Shown here: positions 27,162-34,913 of the stretch, piece after piece | How the letters are laid out: each line of letters begins with the position of its first letter | How positions within the stretch are numbered: the stretch's first letter is position 1 | Origin: Rhodoferax ferrireducens | GTDB lineage: Bacteria > Pseudomonadota > Gammaproteobacteria > Burkholderiales > Burkholderiaceae_C | Length of the DNA: 64,000 bases | Direction of reading: 5' to 3' | Assembly: GCA_002083775.1 (NCBI GenBank) | Contig: MTEI01000001.1 | Location: 558,001-622,000, forward strand | The notes under the pieces: generated by a model | Databases searched by the model: none | What the model saw: the letters and a program-made list of their open reading frames with translations, nothing else | What the model was told of the DNA's origin: nothing | Translations under genes and position numbers: made by a program

Positions 27162-28265
27162 ATGGCAACTGGCGGGTCCAAAGACAATTACCTGGTGACC
27201 GAGAATCTGGTCAAACGCTTTGACGAAGCGGTGGCGGTAGATGAGGTCAACCTGTCCATCAAACAGGGCGAGATTTTTGCCCTGCTGGGCAGTTCGGGTT
27301 GTGGCAAATCCACCTTGCTGCGCATGCTGGCGGGGTTCGAGAAACCCACCTCGGGGCGCATTTTGTTGTCTGGGCAAGACGTGGCCCCACTGGCGCCCTA
27401 CGATCGGCCGTTCAACATGATGTTTCAGTCCTACGCGCTGTTTCCGCATCTGGACATCTGGGAAAACATCGCCTTTGGCCTGAAACGTGAAGGGCTGCCC
27501 AAGAACGATATCCAGCAGCGCGTCGGCGAAATGCTCGACTTGGTGCAGCTCGGCGCTTACGCCAAACGCAAGCCGCACCAGTTGTCTGGCGGGCAGCAGC
27601 AGCGGGTGGCGCTGGCACGCAGCCTGGCCAAAAAGCCCAAGGTGCTGTTGCTCGACGAGCCGCTGGGCGCGCTGGACAAAAAGCTGCGCGAGCAAACCCA
27701 GTTCGAGCTGGTCAACATCATCGAAAAAGTGGGCGTGACCTGTGTCATGGTCACCCATGACCAGGAAGAGGCCATGACCATGGCCGGTCGTATTGCGGTG
27801 ATGAGCAAGGGCCGGGTGTTGCAAGTGGGTTCGCCACAAGAGATTTACGAGTACCCGCGCAACCGGTTTGTGGCGGACTTCATTGGCAGTGTGAACCTGC
27901 TCGACGGCAAACTCAGTGTCGATGAGACCGACCACTGTGCGGTGGAGACAGCCATTGGTGAAATACAGGTCGGCCACAGCATCAGCGGCACGGTGGGTAT
28001 GCCGGTAGCGGTGGCGGTGCGCCCTGAAAAGGTGAGTATCGGCAAACAGGCACCAGCCGGGCTGGACCACAACCTGTTTATGGGCAAGGTCAAGGAAATC
28101 GCCTATTTTGGCTCTTACAACACCTACATCGTGGTCACGCCGCAGGGCAACCGCATGAAGATCACCGAGCCCAACGGCTCCCACCTGGACCTGCTGGACA
28201 TCACCTGGGAAGACAACGTGTTTTTCTGGTGGGACGACACCGATGCGCTGGTATTGCGCAACTGA
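27162..28265 (+). CDS. potG: Polyamine ABC transporter ATP-binding protein
   Basis: A 367-residue ATPase. Walker A is GSSGCGKST, the Q-loop is MMFQSYALFPH, the signature is LSGGQQQRVALARSL, Walker B is VLLLDEPLGALD and the switch His is in VTHDQEEA. A TOBE domain occupies about residues 280-365. It should power the PotHI channel. The ATG at 27162 is chosen because the upstream in-frame extension runs back through the terminator hairpin; AAGGTC precedes it. Confidence 0.93.
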   Translation: MATGGSKDNYLVTENLVKRFDEAVAVDEVNLSIKQGEIFALLGSSGCGKSTLLRMLAGFEKPTSGRILLSGQDVAPLAPYDRPFNMMFQSYALFPHLDIWENIAFGLKREGLPKNDIQQRVGEMLDLVQLGAYAKRKPHQLSGGQQQRVALARSLAKKPKVLLLDEPLGALDKKLREQTQFELVNIIEKVGVTCVMVTHDQEEAMTMAGRIAVMSKGRVLQVGSPQEIYEYPRNRFVADFIGSVNLLDGKLSVDETDHCAVETAIGEIQVGHSISGTVGMPVAVAVRPEKVSIGKQAPAGLDHNLFMGKVKEIAYFGSYNTYIVVTPQGNRMKITEPNGSHLDLLDITWEDNVFFWWDDTDALVLRN

Positions 28266-28277
28266 TGGGAGGCTGCC

Positions 28278-29192
28278 ATGGCTCTGACGATTCCCATGCC
28301 CGGCAAGCGCTTTGTGATCGGCGTGCCCTTTGTGTGGCTGCTGGTGTTTTTCATGCTGCCGTTTTTGATCCTGGCCTACATCAGTTTTGTGGACATGGGC
28401 AACGACATCTCTCCGTTCAAGCCGATCTGGGACCATGACACCGGACTGCTCAAGCTCAAGTACGAAAACTACATCTCCATTTTCCGTTCGCCAGACGGCG
28501 GCGCGCTGTTTGAGACCATTTACATCGAAGCCTACGCGCGCTCGATCTGGTACGCACTGTGTACTGCGGTGCTGTGTTTGTTGATCGGTTACCCGTTTTC
28601 GTATTTCATTGCCCGCTCGCCAGCCAGCGTGCGCCCGGCTTTGCTGATGATGGTGATGTTGCCGTTCTGGACGTCATTTTTGCTGCGTGTCTATGCCTGG
28701 AAAGGCATTCTGGCGGACCAAGGGGTGCTCAATCAGCTGTTGATGGGACTGGGCATCATCTCCGAGCCGATTCAGATGCTTTACACCAATGTCTCGATGC
28801 TGGTGGGCATGACCTATGTGTACCTGCCGTTCATGGTGCTGCCCCTTTACGCCAACCTGGTGAAGATGGATTTCAGGCTGCTGGAGGCGGCTTATGACTT
28901 GGGTGCGTCGCCTTTCAAGGCGTTTTGGCTGGTGACGGTGCCGTTGTCCAAGGCGGGCATCATTGCCGGTTTCATGCTGGTGTTCATCCCGTGTGTGGGT
29001 GAGTTTGTGATTCCGTCGTTGCTGGGTGGGCCGGAGAACATCATGATTGGCCGGGTGGTGTGGGACGAAATGTTCACCAGCAACAACTGGCCGCGGGCGT
29101 CGGCCTTGGCGGTGGTGATGATTGGGTTGATCGTGATTCCGCTGGCGATTTATTACCACTTCACCGGCGATGCCGCCGACTCCCGTCACTGA
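28278..29192 (+). CDS. potH: Polyamine ABC transporter permease PotH
   Basis: A 304-residue inner-membrane permease with six predicted helices and the ABC coupling loop LLEAAYDLGASPFKAFWLVT. PotB/PotH features include LPFWTSFLLRVYAWKGIL and EFVIPSLLGGPENIMIGRVV. A GGAGG ribosome binding site lies in the 12-base gap after potG. It forms the channel with PotI. Confidence 0.93.
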   Translation: MALTIPMPGKRFVIGVPFVWLLVFFMLPFLILAYISFVDMGNDISPFKPIWDHDTGLLKLKYENYISIFRSPDGGALFETIYIEAYARSIWYALCTAVLCLLIGYPFSYFIARSPASVRPALLMMVMLPFWTSFLLRVYAWKGILADQGVLNQLLMGLGIISEPIQMLYTNVSMLVGMTYVYLPFMVLPLYANLVKMDFRLLEAAYDLGASPFKAFWLVTVPLSKAGIIAGFMLVFIPCVGEFVIPSLLGGPENIMIGRVVWDEMFTSNNWPRASALAVVMIGLIVIPLAIYYHFTGDAADSRH

Positions 29193-29201
29193 GGTTCCCA
29201 T

Positions 29202-30062
29202 ATGAAAACCTGGTTCTCAAGGTATTTCGGCAAGGCGTGGATGGCGGCGGTGTTTCTGTTTTTGTACTTGCCGCTGATGTTCATGGTGGTGTTTTCGTTC
29301 AACAGCACGCGTCAGGACGCCAATTTCACCGGCTTCTCGCTGCGCTGGTATGAAGCTTTGATGCGCGACACCAAGATCGTGGATGGTTTCTGGTTGTCGG
29401 TGCAGGTGGCTACAGCGGCAGGGCTGGCCTCGGCGGTCATGGCCACGTTTGCTGCCTTTGTGCTGGTGCGCTACCGGCGATTCAGGGGGCGCACGCTGTT
29501 TTCTGGCATGGTCAATGCGCCGCTGGTGATGCCTGAGGTAGTGATTGGTTTGTCTCTGTTGCTACTCATGGTCGGCATCCAGAATGCGTTTGGCTGGCCG
29601 CAGCGCGGCATGCTGACGATTGTGTTGGGCCACACTTTGCTGGGCATGGCGTATGGCATGGTGGTGATCCAGTCGCGCCTGCTGGAGATGGACAGGTCCA
29701 TTGAAGAAGCTGCCATGGACCTGGGGGCCAAGCCGTTTCAGGTGTTCTTTTTGATCACCATGCCCAACATCTTGCAGGCGATTTTTGCCGCCTACCTGCT
29801 GGCGTTCACGCTGTCTTTTGACGATGTGGTGATTGCCGAGTTTTTGTCGGGCCCCGGGGTCAACACCTTGCCACAAGTTATTTTTGGCTACGCGCGCCGG
29901 GGCATCAACCCGACGATTTACGCCGCCGCCACGCTGCTGATCGTGTCGGTCACGGCGGTGGTGATTGCGTACAGCGTCTGGGTGGCGCGCCAGACGCGCA
30001 AGCGAGAGCGTGAAATTGCTGCCGCCATGCGTGCCGAAGTGGTGGCTTTGCAGGCCCAATAG
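29202..30062 (+). CDS. potI: Polyamine ABC transporter permease PotI
   Basis: A 286-residue permease with six predicted helices. The coupling loop is SIEEAAMDLGAKPFQVFFLI, and SFDDVVIAEFLSGPGVNTLP is the PotC/PotI signature. It closes the pot genes; a family A repeat separates it from the aldehyde dehydrogenase gene, which may still be cotranscribed. Confidence 0.93.
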   Translation: MKTWFSRYFGKAWMAAVFLFLYLPLMFMVVFSFNSTRQDANFTGFSLRWYEALMRDTKIVDGFWLSVQVATAAGLASAVMATFAAFVLVRYRRFRGRTLFSGMVNAPLVMPEVVIGLSLLLLMVGIQNAFGWPQRGMLTIVLGHTLLGMAYGMVVIQSRLLEMDRSIEEAAMDLGAKPFQVFFLITMPNILQAIFAAYLLAFTLSFDDVVIAEFLSGPGVNTLPQVIFGYARRGINPTIYAAATLLIVSVTAVVIAYSVWVARQTRKREREIAAAMRAEVVALQAQ

Positions 30063-30066
30063 GTTT

Positions 30067-30120
30067 AAGCGTTTTAGGCCTCTAGCCCTTATGCTGACTG
30101 GGCTAGGTGCTCTTTATTTT
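30067..30120. repeat. Family A repeat, potI-puuC gap
   Basis: GTTTTAGGCCTCTAGCCCTT followed by GGGCTAGGTGCTCTTTATTT. The right half is partly degenerate (ACTGGGCTAG). Confidence 0.75.
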
Positions 30121-30130
30121 GAGGTTTGAC

Positions 30131-31600
30131 ATGTCAACCAGTTCTTATGACGGCCGCGCTCTGATCAACGGCCAGCGGGTAGCAGCGGCAGATGGCCAGA
30201 CGTTTGACTGCTTTTCGCCAGTCGATGGCCGCCTGCTGACGCCGGTGGCGCGTTGTCAGGCAGCGGACATTGACCTGGCCGTGGCGGCGGCCCGCGCCGC
30301 GTTTGAAGACAAGCGCTGGTGTGGTTTGGCCCCTGCCGCCCGCAAGCGCGTGATGATCAAGTTCGCGGATGAGTTGCTGGCTCACGCTGATGAGCTGGCG
30401 CTGATGGAAACGCTGGACATGGGCAAACCCATCAAGTACGCGCGTGCGGTGGATGTCAACAGCGCCGCCAACTGCATCCGCTGGTACGGCGAGGCCGTAG
30501 ACAAGATTTACGACGAGATTGCGCCCACCGCCAGCACCGCGCTGGCACTGATCACCCGCGAGCCGATGGGTGTGGTGGGCGTCATCGTGCCGTGGAACTA
30601 CCCGATGATCATGGCCGCCTGGAAGATTGCGCCAGCGCTGGCCGCTGGTAACTCGGTGGTGCTCAAACCCAGCGAAAAGTCGCCCTTAACCGCGCTGCGT
30701 TTGGCCGAATTGGCACTGGAGGCGGGCATTCCACCTGGCGTGTTCAACGTGGTGCCGGGCTACGGCGTGGAAGCCGGTTCACCCTTGGCGTTGCACATGG
30801 ATGTGGACTGCATCGGTTTCACCGGCTCCACCCGTGTCGGCAAGCAGATTCATGTGATGGCCGGGCAAAGCAACCTCAAACGCGCCTGGACCGAACTCGG
30901 CGGCAAGTCGCCCAACATTGTGTTTGCCGATTGCCCGGACCTGGACAAGGCCGTGGAAGCGGCGGTGGGCAGCATCTTCTTCAACCAGGGCGAGAGCTGC
31001 AATGCGCCGTCGCGCCTTTTTGTCGAGGCCAGCATCCAGGAGCAATTTCTGGAAAAAGCTGTGGCGCTGGCACCCAAATTCATGCCCGGCAACCCGCTGG
31101 ACTCAGCCACCATCATGGGCGCCATCGTCGACAAAACGCAGATGGACACCGTGCTGCGTTATGTGGAAAGTGGCCGAACCGAGGGCGCCAGCCTGCTGTA
31201 TGGCGGGGAGCAGGCCTTGACGCAAAGCGGCGGTTGTTATGTGCAGCCGACCATCTTTGCCGGCGTCAACCCGACCATGACCATTTGCCGCGAAGAGATT
31301 TTTGGCCCGGTGCTCTCAGTGCTGTCGTTCACCGACGCGGCTGAGGTGGTGCGCCAGGCCAACGCCAGCGTGTATGGCCTGCAGGCCGCGGTGTGGACGC
31401 GCGATATCAACAAGGCGCTGGGTGTGGCGCGCGCGCTCAAGGCCGGTACTGTGCATGTCAACCAGTATGACGAGGACGACATCACCGTGCCGTTTGGCGG
31501 CTTCAAGCAAAGCGGGGTAGGGCGTGACAAATCGCTGCACGCGTTTGACAAATACACCGAGCTCAAGACCACCTGGATCCGCATCGACAGCCCGGTTTAA
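30131..31600 (+). CDS. puuC: Gamma-glutamyl-gamma-aminobutyraldehyde dehydrogenase (PuuC-like)
   Basis: A 489-residue NAD(P)-dependent aldehyde dehydrogenase. The active-site Cys lies in FFNQGESCNAPSRLFVE, the general-base Glu in TELGGKSPNIVFADC and the cofactor Gly motif in GFTGSTRVGKQI. Closest in style to PuuC/AldA-type enzymes for gamma-glutamyl-aminobutyraldehyde or free 4-aminobutyraldehyde. The island contains both upstream routes, so it may serve both. The ATG at 30131 follows GAGG at seven bases; the longer frame starts inside the repeat. Confidence 0.87.
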   Translation: MSTSSYDGRALINGQRVAAADGQTFDCFSPVDGRLLTPVARCQAADIDLAVAAARAAFEDKRWCGLAPAARKRVMIKFADELLAHADELALMETLDMGKPIKYARAVDVNSAANCIRWYGEAVDKIYDEIAPTASTALALITREPMGVVGVIVPWNYPMIMAAWKIAPALAAGNSVVLKPSEKSPLTALRLAELALEAGIPPGVFNVVPGYGVEAGSPLALHMDVDCIGFTGSTRVGKQIHVMAGQSNLKRAWTELGGKSPNIVFADCPDLDKAVEAAVGSIFFNQGESCNAPSRLFVEASIQEQFLEKAVALAPKFMPGNPLDSATIMGAIVDKTQMDTVLRYVESGRTEGASLLYGGEQALTQSGGCYVQPTIFAGVNPTMTICREEIFGPVLSVLSFTDAAEVVRQANASVYGLQAAVWTRDINKALGVARALKAGTVHVNQYDEDDITVPFGGFKQSGVGRDKSLHAFDKYTELKTTWIRIDSPV

Positions 31601-31605
31601 GCCAC

Positions 31606-31673
31606 AAGCTGTTCAAAAATGCTACGTTAAACGTAGCTATCAGCCCCTTATACATAAGGGCTAGAAGGCAAAA
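31606..31673. repeat. Family A repeat with extended GCTACGTTAAACGTAGC arm
   Basis: The element combines a perfect palindrome GCTACGTTAAACGTAGC with the core CCCCTTATACATAAGGGCTA. The right end is two bases before the ATG of the next gene, so it occupies that gene's ribosome-binding region. Confidence 0.85.
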
Positions 31674-31675
31674 AT

Positions 31676-33007
31676 ATGCATAACTACGAGACCCTCATCG
31701 CAGGCCTGAAGGCGCGCGGCATCCATTCCATCCTTGCCCAGTTCTGTGACATCCACGGCGTGGCCAAAGGCAAACTGGTGCCGTTAGAGAACTTGCGGGA
31801 GTGGGCGGAAAATGGCGCCGGTTTTGCCGGGCCGAGCATCTGGGGCACGGGTTTGGGGCGTTATGGTGCGCGCAGCGAATATTACGGTCGTGTTCAGCCT
31901 GAGTCTTTGCGCCCTTTACCGTTCATGCCCGGTGTGGCCCATGCCGTGTGTGATGGTTATGCGGGCGGCCAGCCGCTGGAGACCGATTCGCGCCAGGTGC
32001 TCAAACGCCAAATCGAGCGGCTCAAAGAACGCGGCTGGACGCTGTGGGTCGGCATCGAGCCTGAGTTCTTCCTGCTAAAGAAATCGGCAGACGGCCAGTG
32101 GTCGCCAGCCGACACGCAAGACGCGCTGGACAAACCCTCTTACGACCTCAAAGCCATCCACCGCAACTGCGCTTTTCTGGACGACATGCGTCTGGCCCTA
32201 ACCCAGCTCGGGTTCGAGTTGCAGCAGATCGACCACGAAGACGCCTGCGGCCAATACGAAATCAACTACACATTTGACGATGCACTGGCCGCTGCCGACC
32301 GCTATATGCTGTTCAAGATGGCAGCGCACGCTATCAGCCAGCAACATGGCGCCGTGTTCAGCTGCATGCCCAAGCCCTTTGCCGGGGCACCTGGCAGCGG
32401 TCTGCACTTTCACCTGAGCATCACCGACGCGCAAGGCCGGGCGGTGTTCACCGACGCCAGCGACCCGCTGCAGCTCAGCGCCCCGGGTTATGGTTTTGTG
32501 GCCGGCTTGCTGCACCATGCCGACGCCTTGAGTGCCATCTGCGCGCCCACCGTCAACAGCTACAAGCGCCTGGCGGTGAGCCACAGCGCCTCGGGCACCA
32601 CCTGGTCGCCGGTGTGGAAGGCCTTTGGCGACAACAACCGCACCTGCCTGGTTCGCACCGTGGCAGGGCGGCTGGAATGGCGCCTGCCAGACCCATCGTG
32701 CAATGTTTACGCGGCAATAGCCGCCACGCTGGCCGCCGGGCTGGATGGCATGGACCAGAGCTTGCCGGCCCCCGCTGCCTGTGACGAAGACCTGTACCAA
32801 CGCTTTGCCGAAGGCAAAACGATGCCCGATCGCCTGCCCGCCGATCTGGGTGCTGCGGTGCAGTCGCTGGCGCATGACACGACGCTGACGCAAGCGGTCG
32901 GCGAAGCCTTTTGCCAGCAGTTCATCACCCTGAAAGCCCAAGAGTGGCAGGCTTATGCCATGAGCGTGAGCCCCTGGGAGTTGCAGCGCTATGCGGAGGC
33001 ATTCTGA
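31676..33007 (+). CDS. Type III glutamine-synthetase-like gamma-glutamyl-amine ligase
   Basis: This 443-residue GS-fold enzyme is distinct from PuuA. It belongs to the group annotated as type III glutamate-ammonia ligase, which includes gamma-glutamylmethylamide synthetase (ILAQFCDIHGVAKGKLVPLE at the N-terminus, WVGIEPEFFLL, CGQYEINYTFDDAL, SGLHFHLSI, VNSYKRL, RLEWRLPDPSCNVYAAIA). The reaction should be ATP-dependent coupling of glutamate to ammonia or a small amine. Being at the end of the polyamine island suggests an amine substrate. There is no good Shine-Dalgarno, because a family A repeat lies directly upstream. Substrate not determinable from sequence. Confidence 0.82.
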   Translation: MHNYETLIAGLKARGIHSILAQFCDIHGVAKGKLVPLENLREWAENGAGFAGPSIWGTGLGRYGARSEYYGRVQPESLRPLPFMPGVAHAVCDGYAGGQPLETDSRQVLKRQIERLKERGWTLWVGIEPEFFLLKKSADGQWSPADTQDALDKPSYDLKAIHRNCAFLDDMRLALTQLGFELQQIDHEDACGQYEINYTFDDALAAADRYMLFKMAAHAISQQHGAVFSCMPKPFAGAPGSGLHFHLSITDAQGRAVFTDASDPLQLSAPGYGFVAGLLHHADALSAICAPTVNSYKRLAVSHSASGTTWSPVWKAFGDNNRTCLVRTVAGRLEWRLPDPSCNVYAAIAATLAAGLDGMDQSLPAPAACDEDLYQRFAEGKTMPDRLPADLGAAVQSLAHDTTLTQAVGEAFCQQFITLKAQEWQAYAMSVSPWELQRYAEAF

Positions 33008-33013
33008 ATTTTG

Positions 33014-33040
33014 CAATATGATAAATCGAGTTTCATATTG
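33014..33040. promoter_or_regulatory. Inverted repeat CAATATGA-N11-TCATATTG
   Basis: Perfect eight-base arms lie seven bases after the preceding stop, at the left end of an unusually AT-rich 200-base stretch before aceA. There is no T-run after it, so an operator is more likely than a terminator. Confidence 0.45.
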
Positions 33041-33146
33041 TGATATTCCAAACGGGTTGGCATGTCAAATTTTTTCTTAAAGTGAAAAATGACATTTCGC
33101 ATCACAAAATTCATAACTAAGTTATTGATTTCATTCGGTTAAATAA

Positions 33147-33190
33147 ATGTCTTATATAAGACATAAGATTGATTTCACTCTTATAGAAGA
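33147..33190. promoter_or_regulatory. Tandem operator-like palindromes upstream of aceA
   Basis: A perfect 18-base palindrome ATGTCTTATATAAGACAT (33147-33164) is followed by a near copy of its core, TCTTATAGAAGA (33179-33190), 32 bases on (three helical turns). Both lie within 125 bases of the aceA start. This is the arrangement expected for cooperative binding of a dimeric regulator; the regulator is unknown. Confidence 0.65.
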
Positions 33191-33267
33191 CTTAGAATTC
33201 ACTCCAGCCCACCGCTGCAAAAATCCTTGCCGGTCGGACCCGTTTTAACCAACTCAGGAGTGTTTTC

Positions 33268-34596
33268 ATGACCCAAGCCACCGCGCCTTTGAGCCGCCAA
33301 GAGCAAATCGCCGCCTTAGAGAAAGACTGGGCGACCAACCCCCGCTGGAAGGGTGTCAAGCGCGGTTACAGCGCCGCTGACGTCGTGCGTTTGCGCGGCA
33401 GCATGCAGCCGGAGCAGACTCTGGCCAAGGCCGGCGCTGAAAAGCTCTGGGCCAAGATCAATGGCGGTTCCAAAAAGGGTTATGTGAACGCTTTCGGTGC
33501 GATCACCGCCGGTCAAGCCATGCAGCAAGCCAAGGCTGGCCTGGAAGCCGTTTACCTGTCGGGCTGGCAAGTCGCCGCCGACGGCAACACGTCTGAGACC
33601 ATGTACCCCGACCAGTCGCTGTACGCTTATGACTCGGTGCCGACCATGGTGCGCCGTATCAACAACACCTTCAAGCGCGCCGATGAAATCCAGTGGGGCC
33701 GTGGCATCGAGCCGGGCTCACCCGAATTCATCGACTACTTCCTGCCGATCGTGGCTGACGCGGAAGCCGGTTTCGGCGGCGTGCTCAACGCGTTCGAGCT
33801 GATGAAGAACATGATCGCCTCTGGCGCGGCTGGCGTTCACTTTGAAGACCAATTGGCTGCCGTGAAGAAATGCGGCCACATGGGTGGCAAGGTGCTGGTG
33901 CCCACGCAAGAAGCTTGCGAGAAGCTGATCGCTGCCCGTTTCGCCGCTGACGTGATGGGTGTTTCCACCATCGTGCTGGCCCGCACCGATGCCGAAGCCG
34001 CGAATCTGATCACCAGCGACCACGATGCCAACGACAAGCCCTTCCTGACCGGTGAGCGCACGCAAGAAGGCTTCTACCGCGTCAAGAACGGTCTTGAGCA
34101 AGCCATCAGCCGCGGTATCGCCTACGCGCCCTACGCTGACTTGGTGTGGTGCGAAACCGGTGTGCCAGACATTGGCTTTGCCCGCGAATTCGCCCAGGCC
34201 GTGCAAGCCGCCTGCCCGGGCAAGCTGCTGTCTTACAACTGCTCGCCATCGTTCAACTGGAAGAAAAACCTCAATGACAGCCAGATCGCTTCCTTCCAGG
34301 AAGACCTGGCAGCGCTGGGCTACAAGTACCAGTTCATCACGCTGGCCGGTATCCACATCAATTGGTACAACACGTTCCAGTTTGCCCACGCTTACGCTCG
34401 CGGCGAAGGCATGAAGCACTACACCGAAATGGTGCAGGAGCAGGAATTTGCCGCACGCGACAAGGGTTACACCTTTGTGTCGCACCAACAGGAAGTCGGT
34501 GCAGGTTACTTTGACGACGTGACGACCGTGATCCAGGGTGGCTCTTCCAGCGTCAAGGCGCTGACCGGTTCCACCGAAGAAGAACAGTTCCACTAA
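33268..34596 (+). CDS. aceA: Isocitrate lyase
   Basis: The 442-residue enzyme cleaves isocitrate to glyoxylate and succinate, the first step of the glyoxylate bypass. The catalytic signature KKCGHMGGKV is present near residue 195, with VYLSGWQVAADGN, DADAGFGG in the variant form VADAEAGFGG, and NCSPSFNWKKNL. AGGAG lies nine bases before the ATG. It is a single gene with its own terminator and an upstream region rich in palindromes, so it is probably tightly regulated by carbon source. Malate synthase is not in the window. Confidence 0.96.
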   Translation: MTQATAPLSRQEQIAALEKDWATNPRWKGVKRGYSAADVVRLRGSMQPEQTLAKAGAEKLWAKINGGSKKGYVNAFGAITAGQAMQQAKAGLEAVYLSGWQVAADGNTSETMYPDQSLYAYDSVPTMVRRINNTFKRADEIQWGRGIEPGSPEFIDYFLPIVADAEAGFGGVLNAFELMKNMIASGAAGVHFEDQLAAVKKCGHMGGKVLVPTQEACEKLIAARFAADVMGVSTIVLARTDAEAANLITSDHDANDKPFLTGERTQEGFYRVKNGLEQAISRGIAYAPYADLVWCETGVPDIGFAREFAQAVQAACPGKLLSYNCSPSFNWKKNLNDSQIASFQEDLAALGYKYQFITLAGIHINWYNTFQFAHAYARGEGMKHYTEMVQEQEFAARDKGYTFVSHQQEVGAGYFDDVTTVIQGGSSSVKALTGSTEEEQFH

Positions 34597-34637
34597 GCAA
34601 CAGTTTTCAAAAATCCAAGAAGAGCCCGAGGAGGGTC

Positions 34638-34674
34638 AAGGCTGGCAGCTCGCAAGGGCTGCTGGCCTTTTTTA
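34638..34674 (+). terminator. Intrinsic terminator of aceA
   Basis: AAGGCTGGCAGC and GCTGCTGGCCTT form a long stem with one bulge, followed by T6. It lies 42 bases past the aceA stop. Confidence 0.85.
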
Positions 34675-34769
34675 CGCCCGGTGATTGTGGCAAATCAATG
34701 GCGGGGTTGGACGCTGCGGCTAAAATCGGTCGATCAACATTTGGATAAGAGCGAGAAAGGCATCTGGTT

Positions 34770-34808
34770 ATGACACCGCGAACGACACGGCAGATTTATA
34801 AGAAATAA
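34770..34808 (+). CDS. Candidate 12-residue threonine leader peptide upstream of thrS
   Basis: The short frame reads MTPRTTRQIYKK and ends in TAA. Three of its 12 codons are Thr (codons 2, 5 and 6) in a gene-free 317-base region between aceA and thrS. AAAGG lies nine bases before the ATG. Downstream RNA segments can form mutually exclusive antiterminator and terminator stems, so this looks like a ribosome-stalling leader that senses charged tRNA-Thr. It is too short for statistical gene callers. Apart from this unit and the aceA terminator, nothing else was seen in 34597-34913. Confidence 0.6.
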   Translation: MTPRTTRQIYKK

Positions 34809-34857
34809 GGCCGTAGCCCGCGTGCCTTATGCACAGTGTGCTCTTTTTTATATAGTA

Positions 34858-34884
34858 AACGCGGACGATTCCGCGTTTTTTTTT
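34858..34884 (+). terminator. Attenuator-type terminator ahead of thrS
   Basis: AACGCGGA (34858-34865) pairs with TCCGCGTT (34870-34877) across a four-base loop, followed by T9, 30 bases before the thrS ATG. An upstream CCGCGT (34818-34823) can pair with the same ACGCGG (34859-34864), giving an alternative antiterminator fold. Confidence 0.75.
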
Positions 34885-34913
34885 GACGCAAATTACCTTA
34901 CCTCTCAATCATC

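Noticed and set aside
25878..28436. Long minus-strand frames opposite potF and potG (400 and 437 codons)
   Set aside because: Both are shadows of well-recognised transporter genes and show no family features.
34829..34850. GCAC-AGT-GTGC followed by a T-run as a second thrS terminator
   Set aside because: The stem is only four bases with a three-base loop, too weak to support; the strong hairpin is the one at 34858.
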